Assembly: GCF_000968375.1 (NCBI RefSeq)
Contig: NZ_CP009933.1
Location: 3,534,001-3,598,000 of the forward strand
Length of the DNA stretch: 64,000 bases
Direction: 5' to 3'
Source of the DNA: Clostridium scatologenes
Lineage (GTDB): Bacteria > Bacillota > Clostridia > Clostridiales > Clostridiaceae
Made by a program: the position numbers and the translations under genes. Under the pieces are notes generated by a model. That model was not told the origin of the DNA. It did no database searches and saw only the letters and a program-made list of their open reading frames with translations. Numbering within the stretch: position 1 is the stretch's first letter; each line of letters starts with the position of its first letter. This document shows positions 1-8,762 of the stretch, in pieces.

Positions 1-1
1 T

Positions 2-1681
2 ACACATCAGTTTGGAATTCTCTCGTCAGTGGGTGCCACAGCAAAGCAACTGCGAAATTCAGTGCTGTTTGAGGGACTTTGCATTGGTGCAATGGGCATA
101 CCCATTGGCATTATTGTGGGCATAGGCAGTATTGGAGTTATAATTCCTATTGTTGCCAGGAAGTTTGGGAACATTATCCCAAGCAACGTACCTTTAACCT
201 TATCAGTGTCTATCCCTGCAATTGTTGCAGCAGCAGCGGTGAGTTTGGTTAGCATTTTGATTTCAGCTTATATCCCAGCCAGGAAAGCTGCAAATACTCC
301 CATAATGGAGAGTATTCGCCAAACAGGCGAGGTCAAAACCGAATCGAAAGCCGTGAAAACATCAAAACTAGCACAGCGTATTTATGGTTTGGAAGGAACT
401 CTTGCGCTAAAGAACTTTAAGAGAAACAAAAAACGCTACCGCAGCATTGTTCTATCCCTTGTTTTAAGTGTGGTGCTGTTTGTATCAGGAAATGCTTTTG
501 GAACAACTCTGAAACGTCTTGCAGAACGATCCATAATGGACTTTGACTATGACATCGTTTTTACCACTCAGGGCATGAACGATAGCGAAATGTTCCCACT
601 TTACAACAAACTAAAAACCGCAGAGGGAGTTTACAAAAGCTCGTACCAAACGATTTTATCCTATTCATGTACTGCCAAAGCAAGCGATTTTTCAGACCGT
701 TATCGAAAATCAGCAGGTTATGCTGCACCGGACCAAACAGTTCATCTTCCAATGGATATCCAGTTTATTGAAGACAGCGAATATCTAAGTTTTATCAAAA
801 AATTAGGCTTGTCCCGAGAAGAATATACTGGTAATGGTGGTAAAATGATTGCTGTTGCTAAAAAGCCAGTTGCGAAAAAAGACGGTCCCCCTGAACTATT
901 TGATATGTTTGCCAGTGGTTCAATGACTTTCAGTGTGGCTCCAGAAATAAATGATAAGCCTAAGCTGGAACAGAGTCAAAGTATAAACATTACCTTTGTG
1001 GATACATATCCGGTGGACCCTCTTAAGGGAATAACGCAATCTTCCAATAAGAATGCATATGTTTTTATGGTGGTAGCTCCCTATTCTCTCAAAGGGAAGT
1101 TTGAAATGCCGGATGTCCATACAGATATAGGACTTAGCTTTCGGTCAAAGAATCCTTCGCAATCGGTGACTAAAATGGAAGCCATGATTCAGAATGCAGG
1201 AATTACCTATGCATATAGCCTGCAAAATGTATACACCGTGGTTGAACAATACCACAGTCTAACATTTGTTATTGATGTTTTTACCTATGTTTTTGTCATC
1301 ATGATTTGGCTGATTGCAGTTGCCAATGTGTTCAACACCATTTCCACTAATATCATGCTGCGCAAGCGGGAACTCGCCATGCTCCGCTCGGTGGGAATGT
1401 CTGAACGTGATTTCCAAAAGATGATGAATTTCGAGTGTGTCTTTTATGGCATGAGAACGTTACTATTTGGGATTCCAATATCTGCAATATGTTCTTGGCT
1501 GATTTACAAAGGATTTATGTCCGCAGAAAAGTTGGATAACTTCCCTTTTATATTCCCTTGGGGCAGTATGGCAGTTAGTATATTTTCCGTACTCTTTATC
1601 GTGTTCATTACAATGCTGTATGCTACTCGTAAAATAAAAAAAGAAAATATAATTGACGCACTTAGAGATGACATGACTTAA
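2..1681 (+). CDS. FtsX-type ABC transporter permease, C-terminal part
   Basis: The frame is open to the left edge and begins in the FtsX signature FGILSSVGAT, so the true start lies outside the window. The visible 560 residues hold the end of one FtsX domain, a long extracytoplasmic segment (about residues 150-410) and a second complete FtsX domain with the repeat signature LAMLRSVGMS. Hydrophobic segments lie near residues 20-45, 60-80, 145-165, 420-450, 485-500 and 520-540. Two-domain FtsX permeases work with an MacB-like ATPase, often in peptide or antibiotic export or sensing. The ATPase is not in the window, so the substrate is unknown. GTG at 29 is an internal codon, not a start. Confidence 0.9.
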   Translation, partial: THQFGILSSVGATAKQLRNSVLFEGLCIGAMGIPIGIIVGIGSIGVIIPIVARKFGNIIPSNVPLTLSVSIPAIVAAAAVSLVSILISAYIPARKAANTPIMESIRQTGEVKTESKAVKTSKLAQRIYGLEGTLALKNFKRNKKRYRSIVLSLVLSVVLFVSGNAFGTTLKRLAERSIMDFDYDIVFTTQGMNDSEMFPLYNKLKTAEGVYKSSYQTILSYSCTAKASDFSDRYRKSAGYAAPDQTVHLPMDIQFIEDSEYLSFIKKLGLSREEYTGNGGKMIAVAKKPVAKKDGPPELFDMFASGSMTFSVAPEINDKPKLEQSQSINITFVDTYPVDPLKGITQSSNKNAYVFMVVAPYSLKGKFEMPDVHTDIGLSFRSKNPSQSVTKMEAMIQNAGITYAYSLQNVYTVVEQYHSLTFVIDVFTYVFVIMIWLIAVANVFNTISTNIMLRKRELAMLRSVGMSERDFQKMMNFECVFYGMRTLLFGIPISAICSWLIYKGFMSAEKLDNFPFIFPWGSMAVSIFSVLFIVFITMLYATRKIKKENIIDALRDDMT

Positions 1682-1719
1682 TTTAAAACTAATATTAACT
1701 TAATAGAAAAAATCAAAAG

Positions 1720-1776
1720 CATCTGCATTCAAATCCTCTTAAAGACCATTGGAATGCAGATGATATTGAGAAGAGG
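1720..1776 (+). promoter_or_regulatory. Leader hairpin before the DUF218 gene
   Basis: A perfect 11-bp inverted repeat (CATCTGCATTC at 1720-1730, GAATGCAGATG at 1752-1762) lies just upstream of the ribosome-binding site. Its loop contains CCTCTT (1735-1740), complementary to AAGAGG (1771-1776) in the Shine-Dalgarno sequence. There is no T-run, so it is not a classical terminator. A loop-to-SD interaction controlling translation is inferred only. Confidence 0.4.
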
Positions 1777-1784
1777 TGGTTTAA

Positions 1785-2768
1785 ATGTCTTTAATGATGC
1801 CTGGCTGTATTTTAATGCTCATACTTGTTATCAGTATGCTATATGAACCAAGAAGTTTCTGGAATGCACTACTGCTTATGATGGCAATTGGCATTTTTCT
1901 TCTTGGATTTGGCTCTGCACCGGGAATCCGTGGAATGATTCTTGGTATTTTAACACTGCTACTAATACCATTAACTTTTCTTGTTACTGCCATATTCCTC
2001 ATTGTGAATGGTTTAGAGATGATAAAAAAAGAAGGAAGGCGTTTGCAGAATGTCCTATCTTTATTTACGGGAATAGCCATGATCCTTGGAAGTATCTTAA
2101 CCATTGCTGGAATGTATTTCTTACAGGATACTTCGGTGAAGAGGACTCTGTTCTCATTGGTGTTGATTCTGGAGTTCTATATTGCCTTTACCTTTTCTGC
2201 ACTGTTGATCTATTCGTTGATTTACACCTGTTTACCAAAACGACTAAATTGTGATTATATTATCGTTCATGGATGTGGTCTAATAGGTGGAGAACGAGTT
2301 TCTCCGCTGTTAAAAGGCAGAGTTGACAAAGCAGTTCACATTTACCATAAATGCAGACAACATACGAAGATTGTGGTATCAGGCGGCAAGGGCGATGATG
2401 AGAAAATATCGGAAGCAGCAGCAATGAAAAATTATCTTGTAGAAACAGGATTTCCCGAAGATGATATCATTCTTGAGGAACAGTCTAAGACTACCTTTGA
2501 AAATCTCAAAAATGTCAGGGATATGCTGGATATGAATGGTGTAAAGCATCGCTATATATTTGTGACAAATAATTATCATGTTTTTAGAACAAGTCTCTAT
2601 GCAAAAAAACTGAAGATAAAGGCCAGCGGTGTTGGATGTGGAACAGCAGCTTATTACTGGCCAAGTGCCTTTATCCGTGAATATATAGCCATTATGTTTA
2701 GGTATAAATGGATATTTGCAGCAATTGTACTGTTGTGGGGAATAGTGGTTGCAAAAATTTATTTTTGA
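1785..2768 (+). CDS. DUF218 (YdcF/SanA-like) membrane protein
   Basis: 327 residues. Residues 1-140 form about four or five hydrophobic segments. A DUF218 domain follows at about 150-295 (YIIVHGCGLIGGERVSPLL, then VVSGGKGDDEKISEA and TTFENLKN), and a final membrane segment lies at about 305-325. DUF218 proteins such as YdcF and SanA are linked to envelope functions, but their reaction is unsettled. RBS AAGAGGTGG precedes the ATG by about five bases. It follows the FtsX permease in the same direction after 100 bases, so co-transcription is possible. Confidence 0.85.
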   Translation: MSLMMPGCILMLILVISMLYEPRSFWNALLLMMAIGIFLLGFGSAPGIRGMILGILTLLLIPLTFLVTAIFLIVNGLEMIKKEGRRLQNVLSLFTGIAMILGSILTIAGMYFLQDTSVKRTLFSLVLILEFYIAFTFSALLIYSLIYTCLPKRLNCDYIIVHGCGLIGGERVSPLLKGRVDKAVHIYHKCRQHTKIVVSGGKGDDEKISEAAAMKNYLVETGFPEDDIILEEQSKTTFENLKNVRDMLDMNGVKHRYIFVTNNYHVFRTSLYAKKLKIKASGVGCGTAAYYWPSAFIREYIAIMFRYKWIFAAIVLLWGIVVAKIYF

Positions 2769-2886
2769 TGTACTTTGTGATGACATAACTTGATTTGAAC
2801 TAATGATGAAAACCGCCGTTTTTTTATGTTCATATTTTTCCACATACGTAATTATAAAACGAATAGCTATTATGCCTTTCATATAT

Positions 2887-4083
2887 TTATTTTTTAGCTT
2901 TATATTCTATAACCTTAAAAACTATTACCCCTACTATTGCAGCTAAAATTGAAGAAATCATAATACTGGTTTTCGACACAGCTAATATAGTTTTATCTAC
3001 AAATGATAAAGATGATACGAACAATGACATAGTAAATCCAATACCTCCAAGAATACTTGCACCATATAGGTGTCTTATATTTACTTTAGATGGAAGTTTA
3101 GCAATTTTTAACTTTACTAAAATATATGAAACTCCAAATATACCTATCTGTTTACCAACAAAAAGTCCAAATATAATACCTAAACTAACAGGTGTTAATA
3201 TAAGTGCTGACAAGTTGTTAATATTAATAGTTACACCTGCATTGGCTAAAGCAAATATCGGCATAATTACAAAGGCAGACCAAGGTGTTAAAGCATGCTC
3301 AAGTTTATACAATGTAGATGTTTTAAACTCATCAACATTTTTTCCAACAGGCAGACACATTCCAAGCAATACACCTGCAATTGTTGGATGCACGCCTGAC
3401 TTTAAAAAGCTAATCCACAATATAATGCCACCAATAATATATATAAATGCAGCTTTAACATTAAATTTATTAACTAATATAAGCGCAATAAAAGTAACTA
3501 ACCCTATAGCTAAAGCTCCCCAATAAATTTGATTGGTATAAAATATAGCAATTACGATAATAGCTCCCAAGTCATCAACTATAGCTAAGGCTGTAAGAAA
3601 AACTACAATTCCTTTAGGTGCTTTTTTAGCTACTAAAGAAAGTATTCCTAAAGCAAATGCAATATCTGTTGCCATAGGAATTCCCCATCCTGTAACAGTT
3701 GCTTCTCTATAATTAAATAGTACATAAATAACTGCTGGTACAATCATTCCTCCAATAGCAGCACATATTGGTAATAGTGCCTTTTTTATAGATTTGAGTT
3801 CTCCAATTACTAATTCTCGTTTTATTTCCATACCAACTACAAAGAAAAATATAGCCATTAGACCATCATTAATCCAGTGAAGAACTGACATAGATATAGA
3901 AATTTCTCTGTATCCAATAGTTATATAAGTATGAAGTATATGTTCATATGTTTCAACTAAGCTGGAATTAGCAATTATAATTGCTATTATGGCACAAATT
4001 AAAAGTATTAGACCGCTAGAAGATTCATTCTTAAAAAAATATATAAGTGGATTAACAACTTTATTATAAAACTTATTCTTCAT
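2887..4083 (-). CDS. nhaA: Na+/H+ antiporter NhaA
   Basis: A 398-residue integral membrane protein with the NhaA pattern throughout: N-terminal FFKNESSSGLILL, the HWINDGLMAIFFFVVGMEIK region, and the ion-binding double aspartate in ALAIVDDLGAIIVIA. The family exchanges cytoplasmic Na+ or Li+ for protons. I chose ATG at 4083 because GGAAAG lies five bases upstream; a GTG at 4089 overlaps that RBS. Its transcript would come from the promoter at 4306-4335 and pass a terminator hairpin in the leader, so transcriptional attenuation is likely (inference). Confidence 0.95.
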   Translation of the reverse strand: MKNKFYNKVVNPLIYFFKNESSSGLILLICAIIAIIIANSSLVETYEHILHTYITIGYREISISMSVLHWINDGLMAIFFFVVGMEIKRELVIGELKSIKKALLPICAAIGGMIVPAVIYVLFNYREATVTGWGIPMATDIAFALGILSLVAKKAPKGIVVFLTALAIVDDLGAIIVIAIFYTNQIYWGALAIGLVTFIALILVNKFNVKAAFIYIIGGIILWISFLKSGVHPTIAGVLLGMCLPVGKNVDEFKTSTLYKLEHALTPWSAFVIMPIFALANAGVTININNLSALILTPVSLGIIFGLFVGKQIGIFGVSYILVKLKIAKLPSKVNIRHLYGASILGGIGFTMSLFVSSLSFVDKTILAVSKTSIMISSILAAIVGVIVFKVIEYKAKK

Positions 4084-4188
4084 ATTCACTTTCCTTTCTA
4101 ATATTAAATATATCCTAAAAGCTTAATTTAAATAAAATATTTTAGAATAAATTATCTATGTAATCTGTTGTCTGCAAAAAATTTCAAC

Positions 4189-4222
4189 AAAAAAAGTGGG
4201 ATACTCTAATTGAGTTTCCCAC
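4189..4222 (-). terminator. Leader terminator upstream of nhaA
   Basis: An 11-bp stem with one mismatch (arms 4196-4206 and 4212-4222) is followed on the minus strand by seven Ts (4195-4189). It sits between a sigma-A promoter and the nhaA start, the arrangement of a transcription attenuator or riboswitch expression platform. Confidence 0.7.
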
Positions 4223-4305
4223 CCCAGAAACTAAAATTGCTTGAAAACAAATTATAAAATTTGCCCAACCGTACATAGTTATATTTATTCATTTTTATAG
4301 GACTC

Positions 4306-4335
4306 ATTATACTATATGTTAGTACTCTTAGTCAA
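4306..4335 (-). promoter_or_regulatory. Promoter of the nhaA leader
   Basis: Minus strand TTGACT (4335-4330), an 18-base spacer, and TATAAT (4311-4306). Predicted start is near 4299, giving a leader of about 110 nt before the terminator and about 215 nt before nhaA. Confidence 0.7.
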
Positions 4336-4382
4336 GACTTGTAAATAGAAGCAATGGTAGCAATAAGATAAGACAAATTCTA

Positions 4383-4856
4383 TTACGTTCTCAAAGTTGC
4401 TTTAATTCTATTATGCTTCAACAATAAATCTATAGCGTCAACTGGATTATTTACTACAATATCAGCTTCAAATATTGCTTTTGAAAAACAACCTTCTTTT
4501 CCAATAATAGCAATAGAAAGAGTACTTTTCTTAAACATTTCTATATCATTTCTTCCATTGCCAATTGCAGCAGTTATTTCACATCCAAGCTTCTCAACTA
4601 CTCTTTTTTTATCTTCCGACGAATTTTCTTTATTAAAAACCTCTACTGTAACAGGCAAATCTTTAGATTGTTTTACTACAGTACCATAAGTATCTGATGT
4701 AAGTATAAAAATATTAACATCTTTATTGGACAATTCTTTTATTTTCCCCCTTATTTCCTCAATCATAATGCCATCTTCAGCCATAGTACCATTAAAGTCA
4801 AACACAACATTTTTTACTTTAATACTCTTGTAACCAGGTACATCAACCATTATCAT
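4383..4856 (-). CDS. HAD-family hydrolase (soluble P-type-ATPase-like)
   Basis: 157 residues with the HAD motifs in order: motif I VVFDFNGTMAEDG (about residues 18-30), motif II LTSDT (about 52-56), a lysine before KLGCE, and motif IV GNGRNDIEM (about 97-105). No cap domain or membrane segment is present. The nucleophile-plus-two position is N, as in the soluble relatives of the P-type ATPase catalytic domain found in many clostridia. Substrate unknown. A weak GGGG precedes the first ATG; a second ATG two codons in is possible. Confidence 0.8.
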   Translation of the reverse strand: MIMVDVPGYKSIKVKNVVFDFNGTMAEDGIMIEEIRGKIKELSNKDVNIFILTSDTYGTVVKQSKDLPVTVEVFNKENSSEDKKRVVEKLGCEITAAIGNGRNDIEMFKKSTLSIAIIGKEGCFSKAIFEADIVVNNPVDAIDLLLKHNRIKATLRT

Positions 4857-4926
4857 TCACATTAACCCCTTTTTATTATTTTTACATAAAATAGTCCTGT
4901 ATGTAATAAATAAAATAATTATTAGA

Positions 4927-5376
4927 TTAATAAAGACCATCATCATCGGCATCACACTTAGTACATTTCTTATAATACCAAGAGTATTTGCTTCCGCATT
5001 TACTACAAGTCCATTTTTCTTTCATTAAGTCTAACCACTTTTTTTCTCCAATTTCCTTTAACATATTAAGATTACTTATTGCCTCTCCATGATGCGGCTT
5101 TCCATCATTACTAAACTTTTTCAATTTATCACATGGAAAATCATTACATTGACTACAATATTCAACTTTTTTCTCTATTGCACAGTCTCTTATTGTACAT
5201 TCTCCACATTTATTTTCTAATCTACATCCAGGACAAAATTCAAGCGGCTTATTCTTTAAATAGTTATAATACATTGGCATATGTTCTATGTGATTTCTAT
5301 CGTTATCTTCAAAGGCAACTCTAAAACTGCATGCTCCACAATAAAGCCCACAATATGCTATAAATTCACTTGCCAT
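4927..5376 (-). CDS. DUF3795 cysteine-rich protein
   Basis: 149 residues. The N-terminal half is a DUF3795 domain rich in paired cysteines (YCGLYCGACSF, CPGCRL, CGECTIRDC, CSQCNDFPC). A C-terminal zinc ribbon follows with two CxxC pairs (CSKCGSKY and CTKCDAD). The cysteines suggest metal or Fe-S binding. The reaction is unknown. It ends about 70 bases before the HAD gene and may share its transcript. Confidence 0.85.
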   Translation of the reverse strand: MASEFIAYCGLYCGACSFRVAFEDNDRNHIEHMPMYYNYLKNKPLEFCPGCRLENKCGECTIRDCAIEKKVEYCSQCNDFPCDKLKKFSNDGKPHHGEAISNLNMLKEIGEKKWLDLMKEKWTCSKCGSKYSWYYKKCTKCDADDDGLY

Positions 5377-5487
5377 ATATTTATCCTCTCAATTCTCCAT
5401 ATCTATTTTTTGACCCCATCACTACCATTGCTAATACCCGCATATTTATACTTACTCCTTCTTCTATTGTGGAAGAAGTAAGTAATT

Positions 5488-5570
5488 CGCACAAAAACAC
5501 CACATAATTCAACTTTGAATAATGCAGTGTTTTTGCAAATTGTTAGTTTTTTAGTTGTTGCATCAAATGA
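5488..5570. repeat. Repeat R1, copy 1 (long imperfect palindrome)
   Basis: R1 consists of a hairpin with arms like CAAAAACAC and GTGTTTTTG plus a tail containing TTGTTCG-like and TTTAGTTGTTG. Copies also lie at 14370, 17221, 21579, 32008, 38880, 47784, 51493 and 54707. The A-run and T-run flanks make it a probable bidirectional terminator, here downstream of rubrerythrin. Confidence 0.75.
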
Positions 5571-5606
5571 TAATAATGTAAATCCAACCTAAAGAATTAT
5601 GTGAAA

Positions 5607-6140
5607 TTAATAATTTTCTTTTCTAACTTCAAAGTAACTTTTAGGATGTGCACAAACAGGACAAACCTCAGGTGCTTTTTTGCCAATTACAATATGTCCA
5701 CAATTTCTACATTCCCACATTGTTTCTTCACTCTTTTCAAATACCGCTTTCATATCTATATTGTTAAGAAGTGCACGAAATCTTTCTTCATGAGCTTTCT
5801 CGATTTTTCCAACCATTCTGAACTGAGCCGCAAGAGCGGTGAAACCTTCTTTTTCAGCATCCTTTGCAAATTGTTCATACATCTCTGTCCATTCATAGTT
5901 TTCACCTTCAGCTGCATGAAGTAAATTTGCTGCTGTATCACCAAGCTCACCAAGAGCTTTAAACCAAAGCTTTGCGTGTTCCTTTTCATTTTCAGCTGTT
6001 TTTGTAAAGAGTTCAGCTATTTGTTCATAACCTTCCTTTTTTGCAACTGATGCGAAATAAGTATACTTGTTTCTTGCCTGAGATTCTCCAGCAAAGGCTG
6101 CATTTAAGTTAGCCTCTGTTTTAGTTCCTTTTAAGTTCAT
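5607..6140 (-). CDS. rbr: Rubrerythrin
   Basis: 177 residues. An N-terminal four-helix di-iron domain carries glutamates in FAGESQARNKY, ENEKEHAK and KIEKAHEERF. A C-terminal rubredoxin-like domain has CRNCGHI and CPVCAHPKSYF. This is the classical non-reversed order. Rubrerythrins reduce hydrogen peroxide in anaerobes, receiving electrons from rubredoxin or NADH-rubredoxin reductase. RBS AAGGAGAA lies close to the ATG. It is probably monocistronic, bounded by R1 downstream. Confidence 0.97.
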   Translation of the reverse strand: MNLKGTKTEANLNAAFAGESQARNKYTYFASVAKKEGYEQIAELFTKTAENEKEHAKLWFKALGELGDTAANLLHAAEGENYEWTEMYEQFAKDAEKEGFTALAAQFRMVGKIEKAHEERFRALLNNIDMKAVFEKSEETMWECRNCGHIVIGKKAPEVCPVCAHPKSYFEVRKENY

Positions 6141-6323
6141 AAAATTTTCTCCTTCCTATACATTTCATATTTTTACTTTGTTGATAGACTCCTTTAGAAA
6201 CATCTTGTAATCGTATGGATATCCAAGAATATTACAACCACAATCTGTTTTCTGTATAGGTTATATTATATCATGAAGCTGTAAAAAATTACATTACTTG
6301 ACTACATAATAATACTGCAAATT

Positions 6324-6665
6324 CTATCCTCTAGGGTAATACATAATTACTAGAACTCCAATAAGTGCAATAGCTCCTCCAATTAAATCAAACTTATCTG
6401 GGATAACATTATCTATTTTCCAACCCCATAAAATTGAAAGAACAATAAATATTCCTCCATACGCTGCATATACTCGTCCAAAACTAGAATTTGGTGGTTG
6501 TAATGTTGGTACAACACCATAAATAATTAAAGCTATAGCTCCAGCTAAACCATACCATATGCTTTTACCATCTCTTAACCAAAGCCATACAAGATATCCC
6601 CCACCTATTTCAAATACTCCTGCTAATACAAAATAAAATAATGATTTAAGTATTTCCATGAACAA
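6324..6665 (-). CDS. UPF0060 (YnfA) membrane protein
   Basis: 113 residues with four hydrophobic segments (about 8-25, 32-50, 62-80, 92-108), matching the YnfA family in length and in the WLRDGKSIWYGLAGAI, GRVYAAYGGIFI and PDKFDLIGGAIALIGV regions. YnfA proteins are small inner-membrane proteins resembling SMR transporters; their substrate is uncertain. RBS AAGGAGAA precedes the start. Confidence 0.9.
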   Translation of the reverse strand: MFMEILKSLFYFVLAGVFEIGGGYLVWLWLRDGKSIWYGLAGAIALIIYGVVPTLQPPNSSFGRVYAAYGGIFIVLSILWGWKIDNVIPDKFDLIGGAIALIGVLVIMYYPRG

Positions 6666-6710
6666 TTTCTCCTTTGTTTTTAAATCAAATCTCTCTTAGC
6701 TAATATTTTA

Positions 6711-6785
6711 ACACTGCATTTTTCCATTTTCAAAGGTCATTGTTCTCATTTTTAATTTAGAAAGTTATGTCACATTTTTTATTTT
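6711..6785. repeat. Repeat R3, copy 1
   Basis: A loosely conserved intergenic block: a CACTGCAT-like start, CAATTTTCAAAGACCAT, then AAAGTTATGTCACA. Other copies lie at 12762, 25136, 32560, 39958 and 54560, with a fragment at 48420. No coding potential or clear hairpin was seen. Confidence 0.5.
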
Positions 6786-6839
6786 ATTGTCCCACTCTAT
6801 AACATTTACTATACTCATTCCATTTTTTATAATTTGTAA

Positions 6840-7601
6840 TTATATCCAAATAGCAAAGTCTTTGTATTTAAAAGTACCACTGCCATGATGCAATTTACCT
6901 TCCGATTCCAGCTGTCTAAAGGCATCTCGCATTCTAATAAGCATTTCTGGGTGTATATCTAAACTATGATGCGCTGGAAAAACCTTTTTTACTGGAAGTG
7001 CTGCAACCCTCTCAATTGATCTCAAATAGGCTTTCGGATCAGTGGATGGATAATAAGCAAATAAAGTATCTTTATAAACTAAATCACCTGTGAAAAGATA
7101 ACCACGTTCCTTTTCAAAAAAACACATGTGTCCCGGTGAATGTCCAGGCGTGTGTAATACTTCAATAGAACGTCCTCCTATGTCAATGACATCATTATCC
7201 TTTAGAATCATTGTGGGCGTACCCTGAAAGAATTCATAATTGTCCACATTATAACCTTCCGGCAAATCGCAACGATCTACTACCATGTCCTTGATTTGTT
7301 CCAAAGTTAGTGGAAATTCTCCATTCAGCCAGTTTAATTCATACTCATGAGCATAAAAATCATGAAAAAACTTATGGCCACCGATATGATCCCAATGAAT
7401 ATGAGTTGCCACAGCAGTTATCGGTTTATCAGTCAGCTTTATCACTTCATCATAAATATTGCAAATTCCAAGACCAGTATCAATCAATAGGCTTCTTTCG
7501 GTGCCGTTTAAAAGATATGCATGTGTTTCCTCCCAATGTCGATATTCACTGACGATATGTGTATCCTTATCAATATGATCTATTGTAAACCAATCTTTCA
7601 T
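6840..7601 (-). CDS. MBL-fold metallo-hydrolase
   Basis: 253 residues with the metallo-beta-lactamase zinc motif THIHWDHIGG (about residues 86-95), then HTPGHSPGHM, FTGDLVY and a late HH (FPAHHSLD). The family covers hydrolases of esters, lactones and thioesters. Nothing here marks a true beta-lactamase or glyoxalase II. Substrate unknown. It lies 48 bases downstream of the phosphotransferase-like gene in the same direction. Confidence 0.88.
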   Translation of the reverse strand: MKDWFTIDHIDKDTHIVSEYRHWEETHAYLLNGTERSLLIDTGLGICNIYDEVIKLTDKPITAVATHIHWDHIGGHKFFHDFYAHEYELNWLNGEFPLTLEQIKDMVVDRCDLPEGYNVDNYEFFQGTPTMILKDNDVIDIGGRSIEVLHTPGHSPGHMCFFEKERGYLFTGDLVYKDTLFAYYPSTDPKAYLRSIERVAALPVKKVFPAHHSLDIHPEMLIRMRDAFRQLESEGKLHHGSGTFKYKDFAIWI

Positions 7602-7649
7602 TTAACTTTTCCTTCTTTCCATTTCATTGTAGCTAATTTAACAGTATTT

Positions 7650-8573
7650 TTATAATCTATATTTATCTTTATTTTGTAAATACCATTTTGGAATTATTAA
7701 GTTGAAGTTATCATAATAAGTAAACGCTTCAAGACAACGTTTTGTCATTCCATCAACTTCTTTTTGTCCAAATTTTTCTGCCCATTTAATTGAATACAAA
7801 GACGAATGCGCCACATATACTGCTTGTATTTTCCAAAAATCAATTGGAGGTTCTCCATTAAAATATCCTTGAATTTCTCCTACTGAAAATGCAATACTAT
7901 GTTCTACATCAAAACTTTGAACCTTGTAAAACTCTTCATATTTATCGCCACATTCTAATCGATTAAAATCTATAACTCCAATTGTTTTATCAGGTGTATA
8001 TATTAAATTTCCCACATGAAAGTCACCATGCTCGTAAACAGGTGCTGACTTGCATAACATATCAATATTGTTTTTTACAAATGCTATAGCAGTTTCATCA
8101 TTTGGAATTCGGACAGATGAATCTTCATACCTTTGTAACTGTAATAACTTTTTAGAAATTTTATTTACTGAGGGAACATCTTGTGGTTCAACTGGAATAC
8201 TATGCATTTGTTTTAAAATTTCACCTGAATATACGCCAAGTTGATATTGTTCTATTTCAGGTAAAGAATGTAACTTTTCTTCAAGTGAATAACCTTCTAT
8301 CCAACTTAAAAGCATATAAACATTTTTATGTTCATTAAAATATCCAAATTCTATAGCTCTGGACATTTGAAAATCAAGTGTATTAAATTTTTTAATAACT
8401 TTAAATTCTTTCTTTTTTTGTTCATAAGTATCAGCAGTAGATATACGAAGTAAGTATTTCATATTTTTATTATCTTCTATGTAATATTTTTCATCAGATG
8501 ACCAACCATATTCTATTTTTTTAATTTTTATCCATGTATTTGAAATTGTTATATCATTGAAATTGTAATTCAT
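7650..8573 (-). CDS. Aminoglycoside phosphotransferase-family kinase
   Basis: 307 residues with a kinase-like fold: an N-lobe at about 1-110, catalytic YEHGDFHVGNLI (about 178-189, Brenner-type HGDxxxxN) and the metal-binding aspartate in GVIDFNR (about 197-203). These enzymes transfer phosphate to aminoglycosides, macrolides, choline or other small molecules. Sequence alone does not show that this is a resistance enzyme. Confidence 0.85.
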   Translation of the reverse strand: MNYNFNDITISNTWIKIKKIEYGWSSDEKYYIEDNKNMKYLLRISTADTYEQKKKEFKVIKKFNTLDFQMSRAIEFGYFNEHKNVYMLLSWIEGYSLEEKLHSLPEIEQYQLGVYSGEILKQMHSIPVEPQDVPSVNKISKKLLQLQRYEDSSVRIPNDETAIAFVKNNIDMLCKSAPVYEHGDFHVGNLIYTPDKTIGVIDFNRLECGDKYEEFYKVQSFDVEHSIAFSVGEIQGYFNGEPPIDFWKIQAVYVAHSSLYSIKWAEKFGQKEVDGMTKRCLEAFTYYDNFNLIIPKWYLQNKDKYRL

Positions 8574-8762
8574 TGTACACCTTCCAAAATATATTTACTC
8601 CTCATTTTTTCAACTTTCTATAGTGCTATGGAATGATAATTTCTTACAGTTATACTTCCATTGTATCACTTCAATTACATAAATAAAAATGCCCTAAGAT
8701 TCAAAGTCAAATAATGAGATTTTATAATAAAATATTTGCTTTTTCACTTTTTACGCAAATAT

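Noticed and set aside
5133..5924. Several plus-strand frames opposite DUF3795 and rubrerythrin
   Set aside because: Antisense to well-recognised proteins, without RBS; rich in Phe, Tyr and Leu as expected of shadow frames in AT-rich DNA.
6840..7601. Beta-lactamase
   Set aside because: The HxHxDH motif shows only the metallo-hydrolase fold; no signal peptide and no class B beta-lactamase signature beyond it.
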